Part shown: positions 1 through 14,900 of the stretch, in pieces | Position numbering within the stretch: position 1 is the first letter of the stretch | How the letters are laid out: each line of letters starts with the position of its first letter | Assembly: GCF_033473495.1 (NCBI RefSeq) | Contig: NC_088936.1 | Location: 2,046,001 to 2,110,000 of the forward strand | Length of the DNA stretch: 64,000 bases | Direction of reading: 5' to 3' | Origin: Cercospora beticola | Taxonomy: Eukaryota > Ascomycota > Dothideomycetes > Mycosphaerellales > Mycosphaerellaceae | The notes under the pieces: model-generated | Database searches by the model: none | What the model was told of the DNA's origin: nothing | The model's input: the letters and a program-made list of their open reading frames with translations, nothing else | Translations under genes and position numbers: made by a program

Positions 1-3000
1 AAGGTTAGTAGCGTTATATCCTCTATATATCTTAGTTAGCTATTACCTAACTAGAGGTATATTAGTATAATAAGCTCTCGAGACGGCCTATAGCTATTAC
101 GAACTAGACGGTCGCTAAGACTACCTCTATCGCTAGTTTCTACTTCTTATTATCTAATACTACCTTTCCTCCGAGAAAAAAGGAAAGATTACCTCTTATA
201 GTATCTATATATTATAGTATCTATAGTTAGAGATTATCCTATAGACGGTACTAGAATAAGAAATGCTCGATAGTTTTACTTACTTACGTATATACGTATA
301 GGTCTAATTCTATAGCTCCTATCTAGTAAAGGTAATAATTTAGTCGTAATATTCCGGTCTAGAGCTATACTAATACGCTCGCTTGTTTGCTTCCGAGGCG
401 ATCGTATATTATCTACGTATATAGACTAGGTATTATAGTATCGATTCGTCGTATATACTTTCCTATACCTTCGATCGGTTACTATCTTTTCCTTATTTCT
501 ACTTTTAAGTAGCTAATAGTAGTCGAACTAGCTACTAGCCGGGTCGACTATAGTATTTAACCTAGCTCTATTATAGCTTTCGCTACCTCTTTTGCTTTTT
601 GCCTAAGCTTAAACTCTAGAGTAGGATACTACGCTAGCTAGATAGTATTACGGCTCTATAGGGCCTATACGCTCTTATAGATTTATTATATAATTTCCTA
701 TCCTAACTACTATCTAGGCCGGTATACTACCTATAGTACTACTTAGTTATCTAAGAAGAGATATATATTCTATAAGACTATAGATAGAGGTATTTATATA
801 AAGCCTTCTAATATCGCTATTAAGGCCGCTATATATAGGTTATACTCGGTCCTTACTAATACTATAGTCGAGACGATAGTAGATAGAAGCTCTCCCCGCT
901 TAGTATCTTATATTACGACTCCTGTCCCGACGATATCGTTCCTCGCCGAGGAGCTTATTATAACGCAAATACCTGCGCTCTATTTAGTAGTAGTTACCGC
1001 TTCCTCTACTATTTCCTTCGCGTCTACTACTAGTCGTAGATACTAAAGTACTACTATATATAGCGCGATACTTTTAATACCTCTTATCGATATCTTATAA
1101 GTAGTTAATATCTATTATAGCGAAGAGCAGAACCTCTAGGTCGGTATAACTCTAAACTTTAATAGTAGATTAGTTATAGGTAGCGAGAGGATATCGACCT
1201 ATATACTTATAGCTTTAGATACGTATCGTTACTAGACCGTACGTATACTTGCCTCTACTTCGGCTACTTCTCTTACTACTATATAGAAGCAGCCTATAAC
1301 TACCTATACTCCGATTCTTTATACTCGATTTACTATAGCTATAAGTCGCCCTTTATACTTATATATCTATACTAGCAATACGTAGTCGACTACTAGCGCT
1401 ACTATTATCTCGAATAACCTATAGGTAGTAGATAGTAATAGCCCTCGTAGTCGTTTTAGTACTATTATAGTAGTAAGGCCTATAGTAGCCGCTTATACGA
1501 TATACTATTAAAATCGAAGTTCCGAGTCTATAACTACTCCTAGGATCTTTATACTAGTTATAGGCTCTACCTCTTATCTCTTAACTAGAACTAGTTAGGC
1601 GCTACTTCGGCACGGTATTCGCGTAAAGTAGATAAACGCTATCTTGTCGCCTTTAAAGGTAGTACTACTTCGTCCTTCCTACTCTATCGCTTAGTTAGTA
1701 ATCGCCTAGATCCTACTTTAGTTTGCTTCTATAGAGGGTCCTATAACTTACGCTATATAGTCGTCGATAAATACTATAGTACTGCCGTTACTATCGATCT
1801 TATACTAGATAAGGTCTATATTAAAGAAGAGAAATAGGGCTAGTAATAGTAGCGACCTCTATAGCAATCCTACTTACTATAGCGCTTATCGTTCTAATAC
1901 CTAACTATTAGCTACGATTATAGCCGACCGGTCCGAGTAGAAGGCATCGATCTATTTTACTAGTATTATAGAAATACTCTTTACTTAAAGTCGCTATAGA
2001 AGTCTTTCCTTATAAACTCTATTATACGTACCTTTTATATCGAAGCTAATTAGGCTAAGTATCTTCCTATTACGCTATACCTTATAGATATATTCCTATA
2101 ATAGGAGGAGCGCCTATACTACCGATCGTCTCTTCTAAGCTCCGAAGTAGTTTATTAGGAGGAGGCCTACGGTTTCGACTATATATAATATCCTTTCTAC
2201 TACTACTACTTCTAGAGCTTTGCTAAGCGTAGAGAGTAGCGAAATAGGTCGCTATGCCTTCGTAGCTATATAATCGTCTTTATTTAGTTTCTTTAGTAGT
2301 ATAATTTTAGCTATCTTCTATTAGGCTAGTAGTATTCCCTCTCTTAGCGATATTCGAAAGAGTATAAGGACTCTCTCCTTTATAGCTAGCTATATCTTTT
2401 TCTATACTATCGCCGGCAGCCTATCCTCTCCTACTACTTTCTACGACTAGGCTACGAATACGCTCCGTTTAACTTCGTCTATAGTAAGTAGAGATATATA
2501 GACTAGCCTCCTCTACTTTCGCTACTCTTCGTCCTCGATTATAGGTAGAAGAGGTAGAAAGAATATCGATAGCAACTCGGTCGCCTGCTCTCTCTTACTA
2601 CTTATAATCGACCTATCTCTCCTCGTAAGAGGTAGGATCTAGAATAAGCCTAGGCTAGTATCGGCCTTTATATACTTCGCTGCCTACTAGATATTATTAG
2701 TATCGTCTAAGAACTCTTCCTAATACTTCCTCTACTACTAATAGATAGTATTATAGTATTCCTTAGAAGCGATCTATATCTATTTCTCGAGTTATTCGCT
2801 ATAGCTTCCCGCCCGGCGATAGCTCCTTACTCTATTCCTCTAATAGATATAGATCTAACGAAGCTTAGTAAGGTCGTATATCTACTACCTTTTAGTATAT
2901 AGCGACGGTTTCGCAATAGGAGTAAGTATATAAACTACTATAAGTACTATACTTATAAGTTAGTCGGCCTACGTCTATATATCTATTAGTATATACCCGT

Positions 3001-5290
3001 ATACGTTTACGGCTAATAGCTAGAGTATACTAGTAATCCTCGTATAAATCTCCTTCTAGAGTATATTCTTAAGTAGTAGTCGTAGCTAGACTATATACTC
3101 TAGCGTAGCGATATTAATAGTAGTCTTAATCGCGTAGTAGTCCGATCTATACTTAGTCCTATAAATCCTATACCGGACGAGCGCGGTAGCTAGTTCCTCG
3201 GAGGCAAGTACTAGATCGATAGTACTTTCGTACTTACTATTCTACTACGTCTTAGTACCTCTCGGTAGGAGACTACGTAGCGTATAGTCGTTTATAAAGT
3301 CTATAAGTCCGTCTGCCTCTCCTTATCGAGTAGGTAAGATATCGTCCCTACTCTATAGCTAGTTATATTAGTTAAAGTCGCTAGTAAGAAGTATATCTAT
3401 TCTTTCTCTCGTTACCCGTCTCCTTATAGTATCTACGCTTTACCGTAGTAGCTATATCGTTTCTACGAGTACTTCTAGGTTAGCTAGTACTACGTAGACC
3501 GATATAATAAATACCGATCGATCGGATAGATATAATAGCGCTATAGTAATATCGGGAGAGAGTACCGGAACTAGTTCGCTCTCTATTCTCTTCCGGATCT
3601 AGAGTATACTCCTAATTATCTGTCTGCCTTCGCGCGTCTCTATAGGTATTATTTTAGTCTAATATAGATAACTTAGCAGTAGCGTAGACACCTTACTATC
3701 TCTTATAAACGAGTAAGGCTCTAATAGCGCGATAATTCCGAAGTCCTAGAGGCCTATATTATTTATAACGCTATATTATACTACTCGTCGTTTCCCGATA
3801 TTTAGTAAGAGAACCTTTAGAAAGCTAGGTATTAGTAATAGAAGGAGGATATAGTATCCGATAGTTCCTACTATATAATTCGTATAGTCTACTATATAGG
3901 ATATATTTTAGAACTAAGCTCTTAGTATTATATTCGGTATAGTAGTAGCCTTCTTACGTATACTTAGCGTACCTCTAAGGTTTGTTATATATATATACGA
4001 TATAGCCTATCTCCTAGTACCTATAGTACTATATTAGTCGTCGGTATAGTTTATAAACCCGAGTATATACCGATTCTCCTACTACGTAGAAGTACTATTC
4101 TTATAATAGGCGTACTACGTCGTTGCCTCGAGTTAGGTAGACTATTATCGACCTATATACTTTTATACTATCCTTTCGGCTAATCTATATAATCTTAGCG
4201 ATTTTAGTCTCGTTCTCTTTCTCTAGTATCTTAATTACTCCCGGTCGGAGGTCCCCTATCTCGGTAATTACGGCCGTATAGTTAGTATTATCGACCTTAA
4301 TTAGATAGAGCTAGTCCCGGAGCACGCGGCTTCCTAGTATCGTAGCTGCGGTCTTTAATATCGCCTCTTTAACCTATACTAACTCGCTCTTACTTCTATA
4401 CGCTATACGGATCTAGTTAGCGTTACGTAGGTCCTTAGTAACTACTATATAGCGCTACCGTTCTTATCCTTCGACTCCTCGTATCTCTCTCTCTATATAC
4501 TTCTAGACTACGCCGGAGTAGGTCCTTGCTTTCTCGGCCTCGTTAGCTCTCGAGATATCGATCGTATAGTAGAGGGAGTTTATAAAAGCTAATAGAGTTA
4601 TGCTTATCGTAAGACTATAGATATTGCTAGGTTAACTATCTAGAGGTATATATACTACTTCTATATACGAGCGACTTCTATTAGTAGGTATAGCTACGTT
4701 AGCTAGTTATTCCTAAATACTCGCTACTACTTACTACTAAATACTTACTACTACTTGCTCTTAGATTATAGTTATAATTTGTTCGATTATTAGTACCTTC
4801 GCGACTATTTCCTCTAGCTATTTCAATTTCTCTTCCGTCTATACTACTTATTTTTCTACCTAATCTGCTCGCTTTTCTATCTTCTTAGTTCGCTCTTCTG
4901 TCTACTTAGCTCGTTCTTCTACTTGTTTTACTCGCTCTTCTGCTTACTTTACCTATACTAGTATTTGCTTCTATAGTATATTATTACTAGCCGCCGCTAT
5001 TATTTATTATATACTATTTCTACTCTCTTCTACTACGTCTAATCTCTTTTCTCCTACTACTCTAGACTTTATTATATTTAGAGTATATATACCTCGATAT
5101 AGGCTCCGGTAGTTAATAGTACCGTACGATACTATACGTTTTAGGCGTATAGTAATATACTCTCTATCTCCCGGAAGTTCTACTATCCTTCTTTTCTTAC
5201 TTATCTTTAGTCCTTCTAGACGTCGATACCTTATATCTAGTATCGATTATATATATATTCGCCTAGGTTCCTACTAAAGAGAGTAATAAA
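1..5290 (-). mobile_element. Tad-type LINE relic, truncated by window edge
   Basis: A non-LTR retrotransposon reads on the minus strand, with its 3' part running off the window start. Order along the element: an ORF1/gag-like region (roughly 5,250 to 4,000), an APE-type endonuclease (about 3,800 to 3,150) whose GDFN-like motif lies at 3,371-3,379 (the residue before Asp reads Ser), and a reverse transcriptase (about 2,800 to 1,450) whose F/V-x-D-D catalytic motif lies at 1,757-1,771 and is followed by the family's conserved downstream block. The frame is kept over long stretches, interrupted only at codons RIP would turn into stops. Boundaries are approximate. Confidence 0.8.
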
Positions 5291-5589
5291 TGTATTCGAG
5301 TAGAGGGTCCCTACCGCCGTATATATAAGTCTATTAACTATAAGAGTTAAGGAGCGGTAGGCCGTAGCGTAAGCTAAGTCGTATCGGGGCGATCGAGCGG
5401 CGAAATAGCGCTCTAATTTATATATATTTGCGTCCTAAGTCGGGCGCGATTTCGCCCTCCTTTTATTTAATTCTATAAATTTCTCTATATTATCGGAGTT
5501 TATAGTTCTTAACTCCTCTAGTAGTACTACTATTATTACTAAGAGGTATTCTTCTCTCTCTCGAAACTCGTATAGCTATATTATAAAAA
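5291..5589. other. RIP-mutated spacer between two LINE relics
   Basis: AT-rich sequence with the same CA/TG depletion as its surroundings. It probably holds the 5' untranslated leader of the minus-strand LINE on its left. No motif or gene is visible. Confidence 0.5.
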
Positions 5590-8500
5590 TAATAAGGAAA
5601 AGAGAATATAAATAGCAAAGACGAAGCAACTACTAGTAATAGCTAGTAAACTAAAGAGATAGATAGAAGGGCCTCTAGTAATAGTAGCGAGGGAATAGGC
5701 GGTTAACTAAGGCCTCCGCCGGCGATACTAAAGGTTATTCTAAAGAGTATAACGCGCTCTATAAACCTAGTAACTACTATACTAATATACTAGATATAAA
5801 TAGACCTAATAGATAGACTTAATAGAGCTAAATAGGTCCTTAAGACCGAAATCTTCTTACTTAAGGACTCTATCCTCTCTGCCTTCTATAACGTATACGA
5901 AGTTATATCTCTACTCCTTCTCTACTCTATTTAGAGCGACCGAATCGACTAGCTTACTAAAGAGGTAAGCAAACTCGCTACTATAATACGCGCGGCGACT
6001 CTAAAGACTACTTCTTCTACGACTATAGAAAGAGAATAGAATACGTACTATATACTTATAGTTAGTTATATAACTATAATCCGAGTACTAGAAGAAAAGG
6101 AATATAAAGCTCTAAAGAAGAGGTCCTATATAGATATTCTTAAAAGTATTAAAACTATAGATAGTAACGTAGTCGGAGTCTAGAAAACTCGCGACGAGAT
6201 AAGAGTATTCGCTACTAGTAAGGCTAGCCTAAAGGAACTAGAAAAAGACAAAAAGTAGATAATAGTTTATTTTAGGAAGTTAGTAAGAATAGAGAAGGGT
6301 AGCTTCTAGCTACTAGTATATAATATACCGATAACTAGTATATAAATAAACGTAAACGATACGATCGTATAGTTTATCTAAAGTAATAGGATACTATACT
6401 CTAGCTTAGTTATCGAATAGGTATTCTTCCTAAAAGGCCTAGCTTATAGAGTAGATAGGAAGATAATAAGTATAGTTATCGAAGTAAATAATATCGAAAC
6501 GGCTAGGGAAATCTACCTACGAAGTATTACCTACGAGAGGTACTTCTAGATAGTCGAACTATACTCCTCGAAGTATAGACCTATATAATATAGGAAATAT
6601 ATATAATAGAGCTATATCGAGAAGTACTATAAGATAGAAGTAGAGTATAGGAAGTATATAGGGAAATACGAGATAAGTATATATATAGCTAGTAGTAATA
6701 AGTATACTAACTATAGAGGGAAATACGTAGTATAGTAGTTAGAATACTAGGTAAAATAAATATAGAAGGAGAAGATATAGAGAGCCTATATCGCGCTATA
6801 TAATATCCTCGACCGAATAACGATAAAGATAAGCCTAATAATAGGGAGGATAGCCCTACTACTACCTCTACTACTACTACCGGTACCTATATATAATACG
6901 GAAGATAAGCGCCTAAAGGTAGAGTCCTCGATAGATATAATACTAGCTAGGCGAGAGCTAGGAAGGCCGAGGAATATAGATATTATATAGATAGTAAGAT
7001 TATAAGCTTTATAGAAGGCGACGACTATACCTTCGATATATATATTTCTCTTTCTAGCGCGCCTAAAGCCTTACGTTACGCGATACCGACTAGGAACCTA
7101 ATAGACGATAATATAGTAGACGATAATAAATAGTATACCTACTCTTACTATCCTATAGTATAATATAAACTATAGTAGAAATAAAGTAATAATCCTCTTT
7201 CTATAGGTACTCGACCCGAAGAGATACTATATAGTCGCTATTTAAGAACCTTAGATTAATCTATCTACGAAACTAATATCCTAAATACTAGAGTACTATT
7301 ATATTATCTCTAGATCGAGAACTACGAGAATATATATATATATATCTCTAAAGAAATCGACTCCTAGACGTAGAAAGCTATAATAGTAGAAAATAATATC
7401 GTTATAGTTATAGTCGAAATATACTACGAAAGTATAGTAGTCCTTAACTACTATAATCTACTATAACTAATAGAGAGCTATAAAGAGAGGACGCTCCCGA
7501 CTATTAAGAGACTCCTCGAGGATAAATAGTAGTTTATAATAGTCGGAGACTTTAACCTATACTACTCGGACTAGTTAGAAGGCAACTCTCGACTATACTA
7601 GATAGTATTAAAGCTAAGAGCTATTATAGAAACTAACGACGTATAACTAGCTATACCTAAGAGACTTATTACTTAGGAATCTCCGAGAAGCCGATAGATA
7701 CTAGATCTCTTATAAGTTAGTAGAGATATCTTCCTTAGCTTTATCTAGTATAAAGTAGAAAAGGAACTAGATTATAGCTCCGACTACCGGCTTATAGCTA
7801 CCGAACTCCTCCTATTCTATAAGTATATCTAATATAAGCCGCGCCTATAATAGAAGAAAGCCGACTAGGAAGAGGTTAGAGAAGGTATAAGAGCGACTAT
7901 AGACGAAATTACTACTTAATACCTAGACTCTATAACGGATATTAGTCGGATAGCTATCGACCTAACTACTACGATTATACTTATAATCCGAGCTAAAGTA
8001 CTAGTCGCAAAACTCTTACTATACGCTACTATATAGTAGACTACGGAATATAGCTACCTTACGAAATAGGCCTACTAGGCAAAGTAGATATAGCGAAAAA
8101 GCAGAGACGTTCTTAACTACGTCCTATACCGAAAGGCCGAGAACGCAAAAAAAAGACAAATTCGATACGATATAATATAAGTATAGTAAGAGACCGTCCG
8201 AGAAGTTATAGCTAATAATAGCAAAGTATAGAAACTAGCGAAATAGGCGAAATAACTAAAATAAGCTACTCTCCTCTAATTCTCTTCTATTCGATTCTAA
8301 AGTAGCTATCTATAAGATAGTAATAAGGATAAAGCGAGAGCTCTAGTAGTATACTTCTTCCTACTACTAGTTAATATAGACCTAAGCGATATCTAGCTAG
8401 TTTAAACTCTAATAATCTCTATCGACTAAGAGATTATAATAGAAGATATACTTAAGGTAATAAAACGACTTCTAAAAAACAAGGTATCTAGCTCGAATAT

Positions 8501-10640
8501 AATTCCGAACGAGCTCCTTAAGGCGTATACTAGTACGCTCGCTCTAGCTCTATCTAATATCTTCTCTATATATATAAGACTAGGCTTCTACTCCGAAACG
8601 TAGAAAGACTTAACTATAGTAGTCCTACGAAAGCTCTAAAAACCGGACTATATAGAAGCTAAGTTATACCGACCGATCGCCCTACTTAATATAATAGTAA
8701 AGCTCCTTAAAGCTATTATCGCTCGATATATATTAGCTATTATAGAAGAAAGAGACCTACTCCTAGTAATATAGATAGAAGCCCGACTAAACTACTCTAC
8801 TCTATTCGTACTAGAGTTAATAACCGAATAGATCTATATAGCGTAGAGCTACTCGAAGCCGAAGGTAGTATTAATACTCTATCTAGATATCTCTAGCGCC
8901 TTCGATAAAGTCTTATATAGCTGCCTTATTTATATCCTATACTAGAAAGACTTCCTACTATAGCTAATATACTTCGTTATATTATTCCTTATAGACTATA
9001 CGACGAGCCTCCGACTCGGCAACGCTATAAGTAGCAAATAAGCGATAATAATAGGAATCCTATAGAGGTCTACTCTATTACTAATCCTATTCCTATTTTT
9101 TGCGTCCGAACTCCTTCTATAGCTAGAGAGTAGAGAAACGATAGAGATAGAGTTCGTCGACGATATAGGAATACTAGTAGTTAGTACTACGACCGAGAGA
9201 AACTATAAAAAGCTAGAATAGGCCTATAAGAAGTACTATACCTAGACCGAGTAATATAAAGCTAAGTTTGCTTCCGATAAATACTAACTAATCTACTTTA
9301 TAAGGAAGAGAAAATAGAACAAAATAGCAAAAGTTACAATCGTAGAGTTTAATAGCAAACTAGTAGAATTACTACGCTTCCTAGAGGTTTAGATAGACTC
9401 GAAGCTTAACTAGAAGGCAAATATAGAGGCTACTATATAAAAGGTAAGGGCGACTACTAAGGTACTATAGAGACTCTCGTAGTCTATATAGGGAGCTAAC
9501 CTACTCTATATAAGATAAATATATAATATAATTATACGAACTACGCTTATATATAGCAGACCGGTATAGGTAATATAATAGCGAACGAATATATAACTCT
9601 TCGAAGTCGCTTAGAACGTTAACTTATACCGAATCGCTAGAGCCTACTATACTATACTAATAGACGCGCTACGCTACGAAATAAGTACTCTACTAATTAA
9701 AGACTATCTATACGAGAAGACGTTCTAATATATCTAGAAGATAGAAAACCTAATAGTAATAGAATATATATAGCGTTAGTACTATAAGATTAGAAACTCG
9801 TACTACCGATAATATATAGAAGATCTCCCCTAAATAAGCAATACTTAACTCGGCTACGATATATAGGAAGAAGCGCGGCCTAATAAAGCATAGAATAGAC
9901 ACGATACTCGATACCTCCGGTAGGAGGAAAGCTAGAGAACCGTAGCAGCCTAACGATAGGAGACAGACCCGTAGGCGCCCCCTATATAGTATATATAGAC
10001 GAGAGAAGACGATAACCGATACCGGAAATATAAAGAGCTCTCCTACTCCGAGAGTACGGCCGTAATACTACTCTAAATAGAGTATATTAGGCTTAATATA
10101 TACCTATATACGAGGAATATCCTAGAGTTCGATAGCCTAGTATACGAGTATAGAGTAAGACGATAAACGGGGAAATATATCCTACTCTAGTACCCGAATA
10201 TAGTATAGAGTAGGAACGAGTTTATCCGATTAATAGAGAGTATAAATATATAGACTATACTATTAACTACGAAAAGGATAAAACTAGTAGTATAACGCCT
10301 AATAGTACTTAAGTACCTCTAATAGTTCGTATAGGTAGAGGTAGAGCTAACGATAGAGTAGAGACGAGAAAAAGAGATAAGAAAAGAAGAGAAAGAGAAG
10401 AGCTTAGACCTAAGAGGGAATAGGTACTCGAGGATCGCTAATCTACGATCGTATATAACGATAACCCGATATCTAAGAGCGCTATAATAGATACGATATA
10501 CGAAGTAAATAGAAAATAGGTTTTTATATCGCGAGACTTTTCGCTCTCTAGATAAAGATATATAGATAGCTCTATATAGACCTAGATAGGAACTAGTTTA
10601 GGAATATAAGACTTTATCTATCTATCTATATTATAAAGAT
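5590..10640 (+). mobile_element. LINE copy A (plus strand), RIP-destroyed
   Basis: A near-complete non-LTR retrotransposon. ORF1 ends in a series of zinc knuckles at about 6,590-6,725 in which Cys positions now read Tyr. ORF2 carries an APE-type endonuclease with GDFN at 7,545-7,556, a reverse transcriptase with FVDD at 9,153-9,164, and a C-terminal region typical of these ORF2 proteins near 10,150-10,200. The 3' end is a short TATC-like microsatellite at about 10,610-10,630. Most stops fall at codons that RIP converts. An inverted, closely related copy lies at 18,000-23,075. Confidence 0.82.
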
Positions 10641-10879
10641 ATCTTTATTAGTAGGTATACGCTTTACTATCTTAAGAAAGGCCTATACGCTAACCTACTT
10701 AATATTACTCGTAGATATACTAGAGACGTTAAGTAAGTCGTATAGCTTCCTATTTTTAATAAGGAGTTTATAGACTATACTTTCTTAGTTATAGTTAAAG
10801 TAATAGTTTAACGAGTTAAAAGCTATTATATTCTTACCGAACTTTAGTTCTAGGTTATAATTATAGAACTATATTATAC
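10641..10879. other. RIP-mutated flank of the gypsy element
   Basis: Short AT-rich stretch between the 3' end of LINE copy A and the left LTR. No identifiable coding or repeat signal beyond the RIP skew. Confidence 0.5.
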
Positions 10880-11285
10880 TATTAGGTTTATTAGCGCTAG
10901 GCTAATAACCTAAGATCTTACTAAGTAGAAGCTTAAGCTCGATCGGAGTTTAAGCTTATCGAGTAGTCTAGAGGAAGGTAACGAAGTAGGAAGAGTTACT
11001 TAATTCTAATTAGTAAGATAGAATAGTAAGTTATACGCGATAACTATTTAGAGAGACGATATTTATCGCTACTAAATATAAAGAAGAATCCTCTATTTCC
11101 TTAGGTCTATTATATATACTAGAGACCTAGTCTATTACTCTATTAAGAGAGCGAGAGATCTATTTCTTTATATATAGAGAGGTCTCTCGGAATTAGAGAG
11201 ATCCCTTTTATTCTATAACTAGGCGTAGCTATACGTCTCTAGAAATAATTAGATAGGAAGTATTATAATAGTTAGAACTATAATA
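10880..11285 (-). repeat. 3' LTR of the gypsy element
   Basis: Direct repeat of 17,479-17,884 with identical length (406 bp). Differences are almost entirely C/T and G/A transitions. It starts with TATTAGG and ends with AATA, which are RIP products of the usual TG...CA LTR ends. On its inner side the minus strand is purine-rich, fitting a polypurine tract. Confidence 0.92.
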
Positions 11286-11949
11286 CTATCCTCTTCTTAG
11301 CTTAGCTCGTCCCGAGCTTTCGTACTTATTAGCCTTAGGACTCTTTCGTTATACTTAGTAGTAAAGATATCTCTTTCTTTCTCTTATAGTATTAATCCTT
11401 CCGACGCGCTATCTATAAAAAAACGCAAACGCTATACTATTCGAATCTACTAGTTCGGGGAATATACTATAAAGCCTTATTCTTATTATTAGGAGAATAA
11501 CCTAGTATATCGGATTTATATTTCGTCGAGGAAGTATTCCTACTATTATACTAGTAACGCGAAGAGGTACGATATATAGATAATAGATTCTAAGTAGGAG
11601 CGTTTAGAGAAGTAATATAAGAAGTTACTATCGGAGTTAGACTAGGCGAAAGATATACTTATAAAAATATATATAAAAGAAATATATCTATAGTAGTAGC
11701 TAGATACTTTAGATTAGAAGGTAGAGGCTAGTTATACTTTTAAAAAGCGAGAGCTCGAGGAGATAGAGGAAGAGAAGTATACTATAGAGTAGGCGAACGT
11801 TCTCCTTACTTCTAAAGACTCGTCTAGCCTCGCACTTAGTTCTCTAACTTAGAGTACTATAGATAGTTCTATAGACTCTATCTTTTAAAGTTTTCTCGAT
11901 AGTATTATAGTAGAGCCTATTAATAGAACTATATAAGGAGCGGCTAGCA

Positions 11950-14900
11950 ATTCGTAAAGTTCGTTCTTAGTTCCTAGATATTATCCGACTCTAGATATTC
12001 TTTCTATTTAATAAGGTATTTCTAATTCTTATAGTCTAGAATTTTTTCGATTTCGAACTCGTCTTTCTTTTTAGATTAGAAGTAGAATATTTCTTAGTAT
12101 AGAGTTTTAGCGTTAGCGGGTTCTAATAGTAATACGTAGAGTACCGAGTAGATCTTTACGTCTTTTAGTAGTCTTAGTCGGTAATTAACTAGTTCTCTAA
12201 CTTTGTCGATTAAAAATAGTCCGACTTTAATATAATCTAATTTCTTAGTCTTTTTTCTCGTCTTTAAATTTTTAGTAAGAAGATAGACCTTATCTCTCTT
12301 CTTAAGCTAAGGTACTATTTTTCTTTTATTTTATCTAGATTTAGCAATTGTTTTTTATAAGTCTTAGATACGATTTTCGAGTTACTTATAGATATTTTTT
12401 ATGTTTTATATCGCAACTATTACTCTCTTAGCTTAGAGATAACTATATAGGTCTCTAAATAGATTCGGATTTCGTCTATAATTCGCGAAGAATAGCGTAG
12501 CTTATATAGTCTCTAACTTATAGTTATTAAGTACTATTTATACTATAGAAAGTAGTATAACCTAGTTATCTTATATGTAATTAACGTAGTATCGGAGATA
12601 TTGCTCTAGTATTTAATTCGTTCTCTCTATCTAGCTATCTATTTCCGAGTAATAGGCTATAAATAGCTTATACTTAATTCCGATTATTCCGACTAGTATT
12701 TTCTAGTAGTTTAACGTAAATAACTTATCTCTATTAGTAATAAAGATTTTCGGGAATCTATAGTATTATACTAGCCTATCTATTACGAGGTATCCGAGTT
12801 GCTCTACTATATATCTTTCGTTTACGAGTATAAAGTATATATATTTAGTAAGTCTATCGACTATAACTATAATTATATCGAATATAGTATCGTTAATCCT
12901 ATCTTTCGAGAGTAGGAGTTTTATAATAAAGTCTATAGTAACTTCGTTCTAAAGTTATTATAGTAGAGTCCTAAACTATATATATCTATACTTAGCGTAT
13001 TATTCGGCTTTATTTCTTTAGTAATACTCGTAGCGCTTAATATACTTAAGTACCTTTTATCGTATTTATAGAAAGCTAAAACTTCTCTAAATAAGTTCTA
13101 TAGTCTTAGTTACTTCTAAGTATCCTCTCGAGAGATCGTTATAATATTATCGTATATATTCTTCTTCTCGGTCCTTTAGTACTTAGTATTTACCTTATAG
13201 TATTAGAAACTACTTCTCGGTATCGTTAAGGATTCGTACTATATTATTAAACTCTTAAGTATTAGTACTAAGGCTTTCGTCTAGATTAGCCTTAAGAACG
13301 CGTTATTATATAGGTTCTTTTTCTTCTATATAGTCGACTCTTCGACTTAAGGCGTCTACTCTACTATTCTCTTTTCCTAGAGTATAGTAGATTTCGAACT
13401 TATACTATCCGAGTAGTTCCGACTAGTAGGCCTATCTATAGGTTAGTACTTTAGTTATAGTAAAGTAGGTTAGATTCTTATAATTAGAAAGAATCGTTAG
13501 TCCTAGTACTTCTTCTATATAGTAGTTCTAGTATTATAATACTATAACGATAGCTAGTAGTTCCTTATTATAGATATTATAGTTTTATTCTACGAGTAAT
13601 ATCTTTCTTAAGTAATAAGCTACTAGGTATCTTTTCCTATTATATATCTACGTAAGGTATACTCCTATAGCTAGATCCGATACGTTAGTCTCGATAAAGA
13701 CTAGCTTCTTTATATTAAATATTATTAGTACTAGTACTTCGTAGTATATCTATACTAGCTTATCGAATACTTTTTAATATTACTATTCCTATTTCTATTT
13801 AAGGTCCTTCTTTATAAGGTCCGATAGTAGTATAGTAATCTTAGAGTAATCTCTAATAAACTTCCGATTATAGTTAGCTAGTCTAAGGAATAATTATATA
13901 TCCTTAACTATTTTTAGAGTTAGCTATATCTTAATAGATTCGATTTTTTCCGAGTCGATTACGATTCCTTTTATATTAATAATAAAGCTAAGGAACTTAA
14001 CTTCCTTCTTATAGAATTTATATTTTTCGAGTATAGTCCGGAATCCTACTTAGGAGAGTCTTTCGAATACGCTTTATACTTATCGTTTATATTTCTTAAG
14101 AGATTCTTTAGTATAGACGAGAATATCGTCTATATATATAATAACGTATATATCGAGTAGGTCTCTAAGAATATTATTTACTATCTCCTAGTAGGAGGCT
14201 AGCGCGTTAGTTAATCCTATTAGTATAACTATAAATTCGTATAATCTATAGCGTATTCGAAACGCTATCTTCTATTCTTCGCCTTCTACTATATAGATAG
14301 TATAGAATACGTCTCGTAGATCGATCTTTATATACTAGTTTAATCCGGTAAGTCTATCTTATAATTCCTTAATATTAGGTAATAGATATTAGTTCTTAAT
14401 TATAATATCGTTAAGTTTCCTATAGTTAACGACGATTCGTATCTTCCTATTAGACTTTAGAATACCGAAGATAGATATACCTATACTAGACCTAGACTTA
14501 TATATCTAGCTCTTAGCTAGTATTTTATATAGCTACTTATCCTCTTCTTAGAGTATATATTCGGATTTCTTAAATAGTAGTACGAATAGGAGCTCTATTC
14601 CGAGTTTTAGGTTAATCTAGTAATCCTATATCTAGTATTTAGGTAAGGTAGTAATATCCTCTACCTCTTTAAAGAGTTTCGCCTATTTTTAATACTCTTT
14701 AGAGATATCGGGTTCCGAGGCTATATCCTTCGATAGTATATTACTTCTATCCGTTCTTATAACTTATTTATCCTCCTTACTATTATAAGTAACTATCCGA
14801 GTTAGGCTCGATTATTTCGTAGCTCTAAGCGACTAGAGTATTATTTTGTTAATCTATCTCCTAGCTTTATCTATTAGTAAACGCTATCGCTATATAGAGT